64,000 bases of DNA from Phaseolus vulgaris. Its lineage: Eukaryota; Streptophyta; Magnoliopsida; Fabales; Fabaceae. This document shows positions 41,765 through 52,972 of the stretch, piece after piece. The stretch covers positions 14,664,427 through 14,728,426 of the forward strand of contig NC_023758.2 in the NCBI RefSeq assembly GCF_000499845.2, read 5' to 3'. The position numbers and the translations under genes were made by a program. Below the pieces are notes generated by a model. It was not told the DNA's origin. It saw nothing but the letters and a program-made list of their open reading frames with translations, and searched no databases. Each line of letters starts with the position of its first letter. Position 1 is the first letter of the stretch.

Positions 41765-42886
41765 CCTCTTTCTTTTTCTCCTTCGCCAGCGCCAGGTCTT
41801 CCTTAGCCTTCGCCTCCACCAGGGCCAGGTCTTCCTTGGCCTTTGCCTCCACCAAGGCCAGTTGCTCTATGATCCTCACCTCAGTCTTGCTTGTGAGGGT
41901 GTTTGATTGGGCAAGGAATTCGCTAAGACTGAGGCCCAAGCGTTCTCTTACCGCGTCCTCGTCTAAGTCCTCCATTGCCCCTCTTTGGAAGCCTTTGAGG
42001 ACATGCTGAAGGACAACCGGCAGCTCGGGGGCGGGTGGAGTTTGCTCATCCCAGGGGCGCTCTCGCCGCCACCTTCGAGCGCAAGGATGCAGGGTGGCCC
42101 ATGGTGGTGGAGTGGGAGGTCGTCGCCACCACCGCCCTTCGCCTCTTGCAGACAGACCCTTCCGCAGTGTCCTCGTTCCCATCAGATTCAATCTCCACTA
42201 CTCCTTTGTCCTTCTAAAGGGGGGCTGTAGCAGGCGAGGCCCGGACAACGGCAAGGGGGACCGCGACTATGGGAGCAAAAAGGGTGGGGGAAGGCGCGAC
42301 GAGGGCGAAGATGGGAACGGAAGGAGCTGAGGCACCCGTGGCACCAAGCGCCCCTTGGCGGCGGGCAAGGGCATCAGCTAGCCTAGCCCTCTTCTCTTCA
42401 TTCAACACCATGCCTGCACCAAAACAAGAAGGCATGAGAAGGCAATAGTCACCAAAAGCAAGAGAGCGATACATACACAAGCATGAAGAAGTAGATAATA
42501 ACATGCAAACACAGAAAAGTGAAGAAGGTAGTAAAGACGAACCGATGTAGACCTTGAGGCCTAAGGTGCTAAACTCATGTTTGATAAGTTGGGAAGTGTT
42601 GAACACTGCCCCTAGACTTGAGAGAACCTGGCATACTTCACAATCAGAGGAGCCAGTTCCTTGAGAGTTTTGGGCTTCTTAGGTTTCAGTTCCCTCACCC
42701 AGTATAGGGGGAACCTGTCCAGCAGATTAGGGTTGTGCTCGGTGCAGCACACCCTAAAGAACTTCCCTTTGAAGCCCTTATAGGATTGCTGGAAGAGCGT
42801 GAGGAGAACTCTCCCTGCCACGCCGCTAAAGCTCAACCAGAGGTTCTTCCTGGGCTCTTAGCTTCAAAGAAGTGGAGGAAGACGTC
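41765..42886 (-). pseudogene. Tat antisense ORF, middle part with probable intron
   Basis: Read on the minus strand, a conserved stretch (FSGVAGRVLLTLFQQSYKGFKGKFFRV, FPLYWVRELKPKKPKTLKEL) is followed by KVYI and then a likely intron of about 129 nt (GT at 42542-42541, AG at 42415-42414). The frame resumes with EEKRARLADALARRQG and later a glutamate/lysine/alanine-rich repeat (LALVEAKAKED, twice). Frameshifts lie near 42840 and between 42214 and 42191. The domain resembles the putative gypsy-type transposon family (Pfam Transposase_28), recalled from memory. It is cut off from the N-terminal part by solo LTR 42892-44715 and from the C-terminal part by 27583-41764. Confidence 0.65.
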
Positions 42887-42891
42887 AATCG

Positions 42892-44715
42892 TGTTGAAGA
42901 TGGTTGCTGCCCCTTCAAAGTTGTGTTTGATGAAGACCTATATGTAGTGTTTGATGAAGACTTTTATGTACTTTCCATGTATTTGTGCTTTGCTTTAAGT
43001 ATGTCTTAGTTAGTGCTTAGAGGTTGTCTAAGAGTAGCTTTTTGCTGAGTAACTCACCTCATAACCACTGGCCATGTGTTAAGAACAAGCATAAGTTTTC
43101 TAAAACTGTTTTTCACATGTCTTACACAAAAACACGTTTTACTGCATAAAAATAAATCTGTTCTTTTCTAAATAAACAGATTCATTTTCTTCACTGATGC
43201 CTTGGCTAAAGTCTTGTAAAAATTTGATTTTGTGCATCAGGTATTTTGACTAAGTCTTCTTCTTTTCAAAACGACTGAGTTTCAAATAGTTAAACCTTCT
43301 CTGTTTTCGTTTTGAAAAATAAATCTGTTCATCTGTAAATGAATAGATTCTTTTTCTCTCTGGTGCCATGACAAGCTTAAACGTTTTTAGTTTTATCTCT
43401 GCACCAGAATGGTTGACTAAGTCTCCTCACTTAACAGATTCTCTAACTGCTTTTTGAAAATAAATCTGTTCATTTTATTTTCAATCTGTTCATTTTATAA
43501 CAGCTTTAACTGTTTTTCAAAAATCTGTTATAAGCTGGCTTTCTATAAAATGCAAACTTGTTTTCTGAGTTTAATAACGATTCAAACAGTTCATACATTT
43601 GCAAAAAACAAGTTTTGACAGCAGAGAGTTAAGTGTTTTCAAGAATTAGCATTTGTTCTTCAAAGATTTCAAAAATCACAAAGTGTTTGTTCTTGGTTTG
43701 GTTCCAAAAGCTTGGTGTGAGGTGCAGCTACTGTTCTAGCAATCTTGCCTACTGGTTTAAGGCTGATCTTTGTTACCTCAATCAGGTGTAGTCGTTTCAC
43801 TTCTTATTACTTGTAATAGTTTGGTTAAATCCTCTTCTTGATAGGTGTTCTTGGGGAGTGGATGTGTGTGTGTGAGTGCTGAAATAGGTTTTTTTCAGCA
43901 AGAGTACCTAAGTTCTTGTAGGTTTCAAGAACAGTGGGAAGTGTACTTGATTGTACTGTGTGTTAGTGATTTCCACCTGTTGTTGGTGAAGACTGGATGT
44001 AGCTCAGGTTGAGTGAACCAGTATAATTGCTTGTGTTCATTCTCTCTCTCTCTCTGCAATTTCGTTTCTGCATAATTGATAAAACAGCAAAGAAATAAAT
44101 CTGTTCAATTGAAAATAAATCTGTTCTTTCTGGGCACTGTGCATACTGTTCTTGATTTCTGAAAAAGGTGTTTGAATCTGATAAGAACATATAAAATCTG
44201 CTAAAAGCCACTGGAACAGATTGACTGTGATAGGCTGTTCAAGAAACTGTAAATGCTATTAATTGAACCTTAAACAAATTGCTTAAAGTTGAAGCTTGCT
44301 GTGTTGTGATTCATTGTTCTTAATTTCTGGAAAATTTCTTGACATCAAGAAGAACACTCATAGTCTGTTAAAAGTCACAGGAACAGTTTGTTTGCAAAGG
44401 TCACTCAATTAATTAGCATACTATCAATTGAACCTTAATCACTTGCTTGAAATTGAAGCTTGCTGTTTTGTGTTTCACTGTTTTTCAAATCTGATATCTG
44501 TGTGTGTGCATCTGGAAATTCTCACTGCATAATCTTGTGATTAACCTTGCTGAATTAAAAGCTTTTCAAACAAAAACAGTGCTGAAATAAATCTGTTCAT
44601 TTTAACATAAATCGATTTATTTTCTGTAAAACTGGGTTAAACACTGTTTCTGCGAGAAAGTTTTAAAAGGTCAATTCACCTCCCCTCTTGAACTTTGGCA
44701 CTATTAAACCCAACA
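42892..44715 (+). repeat. SIRE-like solo LTR, 1824 bp, TSD AATCG
   Basis: AATCG lies at 42887-42891 and 44716-44720. It begins TGTTGAAGATGG and ends TTAAACCCAACA, with a TTCACCTCCCCTCTTG block near its end like the other SIRE-like LTRs. AAATAAATCTGTTC motifs recur through it, along with a CT microsatellite near 44040. It splits the Tat antisense ORF. Confidence 0.85.
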
Positions 44716-44760
44716 AATCGAAGGGGGGTGCCCAAAGTGGTTGTACAGTATAGTGAAGGC

Positions 44761-45138
44761 CTAGCTGTTGGGACGCAGCTGGGCGGGGGCCACGTTGATC
44801 TCCGTTAGCAATGCCCTCTCGAAGCCGGTGAGTGGGAGACGGAGTTTGATCCGTTTAAAGACGGTTGAGTAAAGGAAGAAGAAGGGCTCTCCATCGTTAG
44901 CCCGGTCGTTGGCGCACATGGGTTCGCCCTTAGAACAGGGACGAACTGAGACATATGTGTCGCTCTCTCTCCCAAATACCTGCCCCTTGCAGTCGGGCTT
45001 CCCTTCCCGGTGCTTCCTCACGTCCTCGCTAGAGTTTAGAGTGGAGGTTTCAGCGAGGAGCTCAACAGAGGCCCAAGGGTACAAGGCTTTGTAATCTACG
45101 TTGGGTGGAGGGTTGGAAGTGGTTTTCGTTTGAGCCAT
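44761..45138 (-). pseudogene. Tat antisense ORF, N-terminal part
   Basis: The start is taken at 45138 (MAQTKTTSNPPPN), preceding a conserved-looking segment (SVELLAETSTLNSSEDVRKHR, FFFLYSTVFKRIKLRLPLTGFERALL, NVAPAQLRPNS). It ends at a TAG that stands where the family would be expected to continue. The ORF lies opposite to gag-pol and 546 bp from the 3' LTR. Antisense ORFs at this place are known in several Tat-lineage elements (for example maize Grande); their function is not established. An open extension upstream to 45234 is hydrophobic and probably not translated. Confidence 0.65.
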
Positions 45139-45683
45139 CTCGAAGAAAGCTAAAAAAGCAAGAAAGAAAAGAAGAAAATGAAGGTTCAGAAGAAGGCGAT
45201 AGTGTAACTTAATAAAACCATAAAAACCCCACACTCAAAGAAACCTAGAAAAATAGAGGAATAGAGGAAAAACTAGAGAAAAACTAAAATGCAGGAATTT
45301 AAACAGTCCCAGGCAGTTATCAAACAAGGGCGATCAATGGATAAAAATCATACCTTTGGTTGATGCGAGTTGAAAGTTCTGGTTTTTCGCAAGAGGGAAA
45401 TGAGAGCGTTTGAAGAAAAAGCTAAAGGGATCGCAAGAGTTTCTGAAGGTGATGGAACAGTGATCGAAGCGTGCGTTTTTGAATGCTTAAGGTAAACTAA
45501 GAAGCGCAAGCGGTGTTAAGTCCTGACCGTTGATCAAGACACGTGTGCACAGATTAAAACGGGCATAGGGAAGTGTCACTTCGCTGCACTGTTCACGTCC
45601 CGTCACACAGAGCCATGTAAGTCGCCAGAGGCGAGGACTTAGTCACTTTGTGAACAAGTTAACAACTCAAGACTGGGGGCTTG
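45139..45683 (+). other. Tat 3' non-coding region and PPT
   Basis: No ORF. On the minus strand this would be the promoter or 5' leader of the antisense ORF; TTATTAAGTTAC-like AT-rich stretches are present but no clear TATA box. The purine-rich AGACTGGGGGCTTG at about 45670-45683, directly before the 3' LTR, is the PPT. Confidence 0.6.
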
Positions 45684-46615
45684 TGTACCGACCAATCCTC
45701 GGACATCGTTGACTGCTAGTAGATGTGGGGCCACTCAAGCTGGGTCCCACGAGCGGCATGGGCCAGTACCTTGCAGAAGGCACGCCTAGGGTGTCGAGGA
45801 GTGGCCAGGCGTCGATCACGTAAGCTGGGTCCCATAGGCAGTACGCCCAGAGTGCCTCGCGGATGGTACGCCCAGAGGGTCGAGGAATGGTCAGGCATCG
45901 ATCATCAGGATGTGCTGACGTGTCCTCGGACATCGGCGAGTCAAACAACGGAGCTGGGCCACAAGAGGTGGATTCTAGACAACACACCAGTTATCAGTTA
46001 GGGAGAAACCTAGGTCACGAGGGGCCCATGCGTGTGGAATGGATGACGCGTTTAGGCGTAACAGGAGTAAAGAGCCACTGGAAGAGCCAAGGCCCGTTAG
46101 GGTTACGTTTCAGGGGCAAGTTGCATGCATGGCACGTGAACAGCTAGGGCACTACCAGGACGAATGGAACCAGAGATTGGGTGCACAAGTTGGTACCCAG
46201 GTGGTCATCCCGTCAGAGGTTGCACTATAGTAAGGGAGTCTTACGCGCTAGATTGCCATAAGAGTGGGTGATAGCGGCGCTAAGGCACACCCTCAGTAAC
46301 CCTAATTGCGGTTAGCAGAAATAGCGGAAACCCTAGAGCATATAAAGGGTAGAATCAAACCTAATAAGGTACGCAAGTTTTACACAACACTTACGCGAAT
46401 ACACACACAGATTACACAGAGCTTTTTACAACTAAGTTTTGGTGTTTCCTAGCCCAGTATTGACTTGAGCGTCGGAGTGCAAACGGCCTCTAGGGCGCCC
46501 TTTGTCTTTGCATTTTCAGGTTTTTGATCGAAGAAAGGCACGAACGAGGGCAGGGATAATTGGGCGTGTGATCGTCGTAGACGTACGAAGGCAATCTAGT
46601 CGACCGACAAGAACA
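45684..46615 (+). repeat. Tat 3' LTR (932 bp)
   Basis: Same termini as 19737-20654 (TGTACCGACC...GAACA), followed by TSD AAATA at 46616-46620. Roughly 24 differences in the first 250 bp by eye. Confidence 0.9.
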
Positions 46616-47207
46616 AAATACAAGTAAGAACAGGAAAAATCACACCTAATACAAAACGAATACAACAGATCCTATTCCACTCTTAACCAAAGCAAAGCCT
46701 AAAGCAATCTTGCAATCTTGGAAAACTTTTAATCTCTTTTGTAATCTAATCTCTCTCTCTTTTTTTAGAGATGTAAACACCAATTTTATAGCCTAAAATA
46801 TAGTCGTTTTAGACTTTCAATCAGGGGCCAAAACAGATTTGAATCATGAGAAACAAATTTAACAGACTTAACCAATTTTTTAAGATTTTTAAAAAACAAT
46901 CGATTGAAAGAACAATTCAACCGATTGAATTGGCCTTGACTATGAGGTCAGCCAATTTCAACTTTTTCAAATCCTTTCCAAAACCACCAAGTGTAAAAAG
47001 ACTAATTGAAACGACAAATCAACAGGTTATTTTTCACTTACTTTGAAAAATACTTTTCTTTTGAAAGAACTTGTTTGATTCAATTTTGGATCAAGTTAAG
47101 AGTGGATTGACAAATTCTAATCTACCCAGAACCCATGCCCACAAGCAACAACCTTGTCTTCAAGCAATCTTCATGGATTTGGAGACATTAAAGCTTCAAG
47201 TTCAACA
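46616..47207 (-). repeat. SIRE-like 3' LTR, initial part (split by the Tat element)
   Basis: Continuation of 19297-19736. On the minus strand the LTR starts at 47207 with TGTTGAACTTGAAGC, preceded by ATACGGGGAGAT, a PPT. This sets the orientation of the whole SIRE-like family in the window. Confidence 0.8.
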
Positions 47208-47769
47208 ATCTCCCCGTATTTGATGAAGACAAATCCCTGGTTTGCTTGGAATGTTCTAATTGAATTTGATAATACCTGCAAAACACAAAATGTGCATGTA
47301 CCAGAGGTATTCATTTCCATATATCATTAGCACCACATAACCAGTTTTCACTTAGTGATTCCCATTAGGAAAATTAGCAAAATCAGTGTGAAAATCAATG
47401 TGAAAGCAAGGTGCAAATAAGAGTTTTTGCAGTAATTTGCAAATCAGAATAAAGCAACATATAAACCAAGTTTTAAAGCAGAATATAAGAACATTATACC
47501 ATAAACTTCTCCCCCTATTTGTCTTCACAAATAGACTCAAAAGAGGGATAAACACAACATTAAAAAGAGAGAATAAAATTGTTTAGATTATGAAGAAAGC
47601 TTAAAATTTTCTTCAATCTTCTTTGCCATATTGCAGCTCAAATAGTTGATTTTGCACAACTTCAATCTGCTCATCCAGGCTTTGAAACCTTGTCACATAG
47701 AATTCGTGATGAGTTCTTTGATCATGTGCTCCAACCTATTCACCACAGGCCTTTAAAATGGAGACATGT
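47208..47769 (-). other. SIRE-like internal 3' region with PPT
   Basis: Non-coding sequence upstream (minus strand) of the 3' LTR. The PPT AAATACGGGGAGAT occupies about 47208-47221. No ORF that I can support. Confidence 0.5.
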
Positions 47770-48730
47770 TCACACCACTTGGACCAACTTCATGGGCACC
47801 AACAAATTCATTTCCAGTAGTAGCAGCTTCCCTTCATTCTCTTCTCCAATGTGAGCTCTACTTGATGAGCCAGTTTCACCATCTTTGCTCACCCATATTC
47901 CACCAATCTTGATGAATCCCATTTTACTTAGGGACCCATTGTTGATTTCACTTGAGGTTTTGACAAGTTTAGAGTGTTCTCCTTCCAGATCCACTTCAAA
48001 ATAGTGCAAATATTTAGTAATCAAGACAACATAAGGGTAATGGTAGTCACTTAACCTTATTGACTTTTGCATATGCTCCTTGATGATGTGAATCCAGTTA
48101 ACTTTCACTTTGTTCATAATACAATAGATGAGCACATGGTCCTCTTCAATTAGCATTGAATGATTGTTTCCTCTTGGGGTTAGCATCCATGAGATAATGA
48201 AGGAAATGAGCCTCTCATTCAATTTCAATCCTCCCACAAAGAAGTTTCTTACTCTTAATTGAGGATTCTTGAAGCAGCTCTTGTAAAGCTGCATCTTGTT
48301 GAATTCATCAACAACACCTATATTTGTTTTGTTGATCTTCAAACGAGCTTGTGTTTAAACCAGTGATTGCAGTCCAGACTTCATGAGTGATCTCCATGTC
48401 CACCCCTTTCACATGTGAACAAATATTGTCACCAATGATTTGGAAATTAGTGTAGAAGACTTTTACCAAATCTGGGTAGATTTTCCCAGACATTTCAAGG
48501 AACCTTTCAGCATTTGTTCCTTCAGAAGACTCCTCACTTCCATGAATTTCCGTTCCTTTAGCCAGTTGAAGGTGACAAGCTTTGGATTGTTGATCATCTT
48601 CCAGCTTGTTTCATGGACATACTTTTCAATTTTCTCATCCTCTCCCGAGAACCATCCTTCTAAGTGCCCACCCCTCTTTATTCCACGAGTTTTCATCCTT
48701 TTAGAGGAAAGAAGTGTGGAATCCATGCTT
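47770..48730 (-). pseudogene. SIRE-like ORF3 (env-like/plant transposon protein domain) remnant
   Basis: Minus-strand frames 48726-48463, 48493-48308 and 48342-47770 line up as one broken gene: a GHLEGWFSGEDEKIEKYVHETSW start, then IYPDLVKVFYTNFQI and DMEITHEVWTAITGL, then LNERLISFIISWMLTPRGNNHSM. Two frameshifts separate them. The VKVFYTN...VKGVDMEI pattern resembles the putative plant transposon protein domain found near the 3' end of plant retroelements (recall, not a search). Its place just upstream of the PPT and 3' LTR fits an ORF3. No pol adjoins, so the element is 5'-truncated. Confidence 0.6.
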
Positions 48731-48891
48731 TTATATAATCTGAGTGCTTTAGGAGAAGAGTTTTGTTTTTAGTTTCAAGGTGTTCAGTTCCTAGGATCAG
48801 ATCCCAAGACACTCTGCTAAAAAAATATATCATTAAAATGTAAATAAGATTTTCAATACACAAATTATTTAATAACCTTTAAATAAATAAC

Positions 48892-49137
48892 TTACACAAA
48901 TATTCGTCTAAATAGGATCTTCTCTACTTCTGTTACATGGTCCCAGTCAGGTATCAAGATAGACACCTTAGATCGAGCTAGGACTCCCAAATAACTTACA
49001 AATTGAGCATGGTTAGGGTTTGATGCTCTGCCAGTCTGAAGGTCTACTTGAACTGGAACTCTATTATTACCCATACGCCTAATGACAAGATTTCTCAGTC
49101 GTGTAGGCTCCCTAGTCTTCTTTGATGAGTCAGCCAT
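48892..49137 (-). pseudogene. CACTA (En/Spm) second-gene fragment
   Basis: An 81-codon frame starts MADSSKKTREPTRLRNLVIRR and contains NHAQFVSYLGVLARSKVSILIPDWDHV, recalled as the N-terminus of the plant Ptta/En/Spm-type transposase partner. It ends near a GTAAGT-like donor, so it may be a first exon. A TNP2-type fragment lies upstream in the same orientation. Confidence 0.6.
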
Positions 49138-49170
49138 GTGATCGACCTACAAAAAATAAAAACACGTTTA

Positions 49171-49194
49171 AGATATATATATATATATATATAT
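49171..49194. repeat. (TA)n microsatellite
   Basis: About twelve TA units in a row. Confidence 0.9.
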
Positions 49195-49249
49195 AAATTA
49201 AATAAAACCAATTTTTAAATAGAAAATCTAATAAAAACATAATTTGATT

Positions 49250-49690
49250 TCTATTGTGGAAGTGTTAAAATGTTCTCCCATATTCCTTCATTGTGATTAT
49301 GGCATGTAGCATGTACTTCATCTACATCATATTCGTCATTTAAAAGAGGTATTTGTCTTGAGAATGAAGACTTGTCTATATATTGAACCCTTGAGTCATT
49401 CTGTGGATGAACATCATGTTCAATTCTCTCCTGTACGACAACTAACCACCTTTTTTAGAAGGATCTTTCACCTAAAAAACTTTTTTTATGTGGTAAGCCA
49501 TGATGAAAGGATATTCTTTTCATTCTATCTTTGTAAGATCAACCAAAGTAAAACCCAGGTCATCAACATGCACTCCTATGTTGCAATCAACCCATTTACA
49601 CTTAAATACAAGAACTATAAATTTGACATATTCAACCTCCTAGATTTCATCAATTACTCCAAAGTAACTTTGATGCAATCCTAGCTTGTA
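49250..49690 (-). pseudogene. CACTA TNP2-type transposase C-terminal fragment
   Basis: On the minus strand a degenerate frame reads KCKWVDCN, VDDLGFTLVDLTKI and later YPFIMAYHIKKVF plus KDPSKKGG, the pattern of the TNP2 C-terminal region. Several stops and at least one frameshift are present. Downstream on the same strand lies the second CACTA gene fragment, the usual order of the two genes. Confidence 0.6.
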
Positions 49691-51633
49691 TTGCTCTGAT
49701 TCTTTTTGTTTTGTATTTTGGGGTGCATAATTCGGTGGGATTTTATGGCTAAAATGAGTGAAAGAAATTGTGAATTATTGGTGTATGGAGAATGATAATG
49801 AAGCTTAAGAGAGGTTAGGCCAACTCCTAAGAAGATTAAAGCAAAACACTAATAGAAGTGAAAACTTTAGAGTGAGAATTTGAAGACAAATGATCTAGCA
49901 ATTTGGGCAGGATTTCATTATCAATTCAAATCTGATTTACAAGGGGGTTAACACTTGTATTTATAGTGCTACAGGCAGCCAAGGTGCAAGTTTTAACCCT
50001 AAAAACTCTTCAAATTTCTAAAGTTGCATTGGGTCCAAGGAGGTCCAATTGTAACTTCAGCTAGACTCTTTCTTTTTTCTATTTACACCATACTCTAGTT
50101 GGCCTAATACATGGCCCATGAAAATTGGCCAAAAACTTGGCCCAAGATAATGGCTGAAATACAAGCCCAAAATAAAGTCTATATTACTTTGTACAAATTT
50201 ATAAGACTAGGAATTGGAAGAAAAGTTAAAAATTAGTTCTCCATAAAAATAGAGTTTTATGAACTCCTTCTTCTTTTTCAATTCTTCTAGCCATAGTCGT
50301 AGTTAAAGGCTCAATGTCTGTCCTTCCAGATGGTCCTCCATCAAACTTAGAGCACACACAATAAGATTATTATCTTTTGAACTAGCATAGTACTTTTTTT
50401 TATCTTCAGTCTTTATATAAAAAGACAACATATTAGTATCATAGCTAGTCCATGTTATGAGTGAGTGAGTGAGAGAGAGAGAGAGAGAGAGAGAGATCTA
50501 GATTTTTCAATTTTTAAAATATGTATAAACAAAATGGAAATGTAATATGAAAATATAATAAAATATGGATCAAAGTAAAAACTAGATTTAAATAAATGGA
50601 TTTTTAATGGATTAGAGCAGTGTAAAAGTGGAGCAGTTTGACAAAAACTAGATTTTTAACCCACCTCTAATTAAATCCAACTTAGAAGGGAAAAGCACAA
50701 ACAATACTACAAACTAGAGAAGCACGACACAAGAGGCTTTATAACATATTTAAAGAATATTATTTGATTTGAACTTGCATTAAAGACATGGAAATAGAGA
50801 AATTCGAAAAGAAAGGAAATGCGAAATAAAATACCTAAAGTGCGGACAAGTTCTTTGCGTAGAACTGTTGCAATGTCGATTGTGAATTGGGTTTGAAATT
50901 GGAGCAGAGTTTGGTGATAACTTTTGTAAATGCATTCACAACTCAATTTTGGTCTAATTATAATACTTTGAATAGAAATAACTACTACTGTTTTTTGTTT
51001 TTTGTTTTTTGATAAGAAAAGATAACCACGTTATTATCAACATTTTAGGAGTTTGTGTTACACCTTCTTAATCCTAACACTATTTATTTAGTTAGACAAA
51101 ACTAGAGTAATAAGAAAAGATAAGTAGTTAAACCTTGTTTAGATAATGTTGTTAGTAAGCACTTATAGAAGAAATAAATAAGAAAATATAATGAGTTAGA
51201 ATCAACTTTAGTAATTTGTATGTGTTCGTAATTTGTATGTGTTATGATTCATAGAGGTTTGTTCATAGAGATCAAGTAGTATGGAAACTTGTTAAAAAAA
51301 AGCTATTCGAACAAAATTTACCAAGTTTGACACTTATAGTATGGTTTTAGGATTTGTGATAGAGCTAGGGCACTCCCTTGGATTCGAGGTCAAGGGAAGA
51401 AACCTCCAGAAAACATAAGAGAGAAGATAGGAAATAAGTTTTTTTTTTCATTCCTTTCATCATGGTAGTATTTAAACAAATGATCTAATGTCAATCATTG
51501 GCAACTCACAATACTATGAAACCGAAAAACAGAATTGGATTGCATATCTACACCTGTGACTCAACAGAAAAACAGAATTGCACATGATTCAGCAGAAAAA
51601 CAGAATTGCATATGACTCAGCATAATTCTCCCT
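49691..51633. other. AT-rich stretch without recognisable genes
   Basis: No coding sequence that I can support. The part at 49700-50250 has LTR-like or MULE-like features (TTTATAGTGCTACAGGCAGCC near 49960) without clear boundaries. A GA microsatellite lies at about 50458-50497, and poly(T)/TTTTTTG tracts near 50990. Confidence 0.4.
50458..50497. repeat. GAGT/GA microsatellite
   Basis: GTGA units followed by about ten GA units. Confidence 0.9.
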
Positions 51634-51945
51634 TCACACATAGTCACTTAGGTAAGTGGGTTTCCGGGTCATCCTAATGGGTCTGGATGATTGGGCCTCT
51701 GCATTCCTATCATCACCCTCTTTTGGGAAAACCACCTTGTCCTCAAGGTGAAACTTGTGTTGAAGATCATCCCACTTTTTCCGGCTTGTGTCTTCTGGAG
51801 CCAAACCAAGCCACTGCACCAATACCAAGAGAGAAGGTGGCAAAGTAGAAGTGTCCCATTTGCGGTCCAAATTAGCCAAAGGTTGAACCAAGGGATGGTT
51901 ATCGCGGTTATCCGGTGGTAATGGATCAGTATTGTGAATGAGTGG
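51634..51945 (-). pseudogene. Gypsy pol C-terminal chromodomain-type fragment
   Basis: The minus-strand frame contains LVQWLGLAPEDTSRKKWDDLQHKFHLEDKVVF and ends RMTRKPTYLSDYV, the typical end of a chromodomain-bearing gypsy Pol. It is a different element from the CRM-like copy to its right. The LTR end at 51946 is fused to it, so the CRM-like copy inserted into this gene; the longer frame to 52032 continues into LTR sequence. Confidence 0.65.
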
Positions 51946-52972
51946 TGATGTGATTCCACTAGCACAATTAGAATGATTATTGACATTCTTAGGAATCATC
52001 TTGAGTTGGTTAAGAACTAGGCACTTTATCATAGAAATGGATCAAGGTTCTATGAACAAGAACTCACCAAAACTAGTGCCAAAACACAAACTCATATAGA
52101 AGATCCAATTATTGTCAAATTGAACCGAACAAAAAGGCACAAAAGCTAAGCAAACTGAAATTGAATGTTGGAAATTAAAATGAACCGAACAAAAAGCTGG
52201 AAAATGAAGAAGAAAGATGAAGAACAGCAAAGCATGATGAAAGGACCGAAGCAACACAAAAATAAGCTGAAATTGCCGAACCAAAAACAGCAAGGAACAA
52301 GCTAAGACATGGAATTAACAAAGAAGAAAGGAAGGAGAAGAGAATTGCTCATGAAGATGGATGAATGATGGATAATCTCGCCACTAGAAGTGTGGTTGCT
52401 CCTAGATGAGAGTGCTGCCGCCACTTGAGGACACCATGGATCCTTCAAGATAAGACTAGAGAAGAAGGCTCAAAAGCTCTCCAATGCTCACTCCAAATTT
52501 GAGTATAGTTTCTTTAGATAAATTCCAATCTGAAAAATACAAAGAGAGCACCTCTATTTATAGCCTAAGGTGCTGAAATATAAGCTACACAAATTCAAAA
52601 ACTCCCTCCCAAAAAGCTTCTAGAATTTGCGCCTAAAACAAAGCATGAGGAAGGTGTGACCTCTTCCTTCACTTTGGCACCTCCTTTTCTACTCCTACAC
52701 CTATCTACTAACACATCCCCCCTAAGACTCATAACTAAAGACTAAAAGATGCTATAACAAAAGAGGTTTCTAATGTTTCCCTCTAAGCACCTTCAACTAA
52801 AGAAATTACAAAAAGAGAAAATAAATGTCCCCTAGCTCCTAAAGCTTTGAACATGCTTCTTGTAATCCTTTGAGGTGGGCTTTGACCTCCATGGGCGTCC
52901 TCCATTTGTGCCTCTACCTCTTCTTGATCTTGTTGATTGGCCTCCATGTCCTCTTGAGCTTGATCTCCATCA
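51946..52972 (-). repeat. 3' LTR of the truncated CRM-like copy (1027 bp)
   Basis: On the minus strand it runs from TGATGGAGATCA at 52972 to GGAATCACATCA at 51946, with the same U3 coding start as element B. It is about 50 bp longer than the B LTR. Confidence 0.85.

Larger units (their letters stand above)
19737..46615 (+). mobile_element. Tat-type Ty3/gypsy element with antisense ORF and nested insertions
   Basis: LTRs 19737-20654 and 45684-46615 share termini TGTACCG...GAACA, and AAATA flanks the whole at 19732-19736 and 46616-46620. Order: PBS, gag, protease, RT, RNase H, second RNase H, integrase, a 3' UTR with 148-bp tandem repeats, an antisense ORF, PPT and 3' LTR. Without the nested insertions at 27583-41764 and 42892-44715, it is about 10.9 kb. 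The coding region has many stops and frameshifts, and the LTRs differ by roughly 10% in the first 250 bp by eye, so it is old and defective. It inserted into a SIRE-like LTR. Confidence 0.9.

Noticed and set aside
42094..42330. Glycine/arginine-rich plus-strand ORF
   Set aside because: A GC-rich shadow of the antisense ORF.
49358..49684. 108-codon plus-strand ORF
   Set aside because: The opposite strand carries the recognisable TNP2-like pattern, so this frame is incidental.
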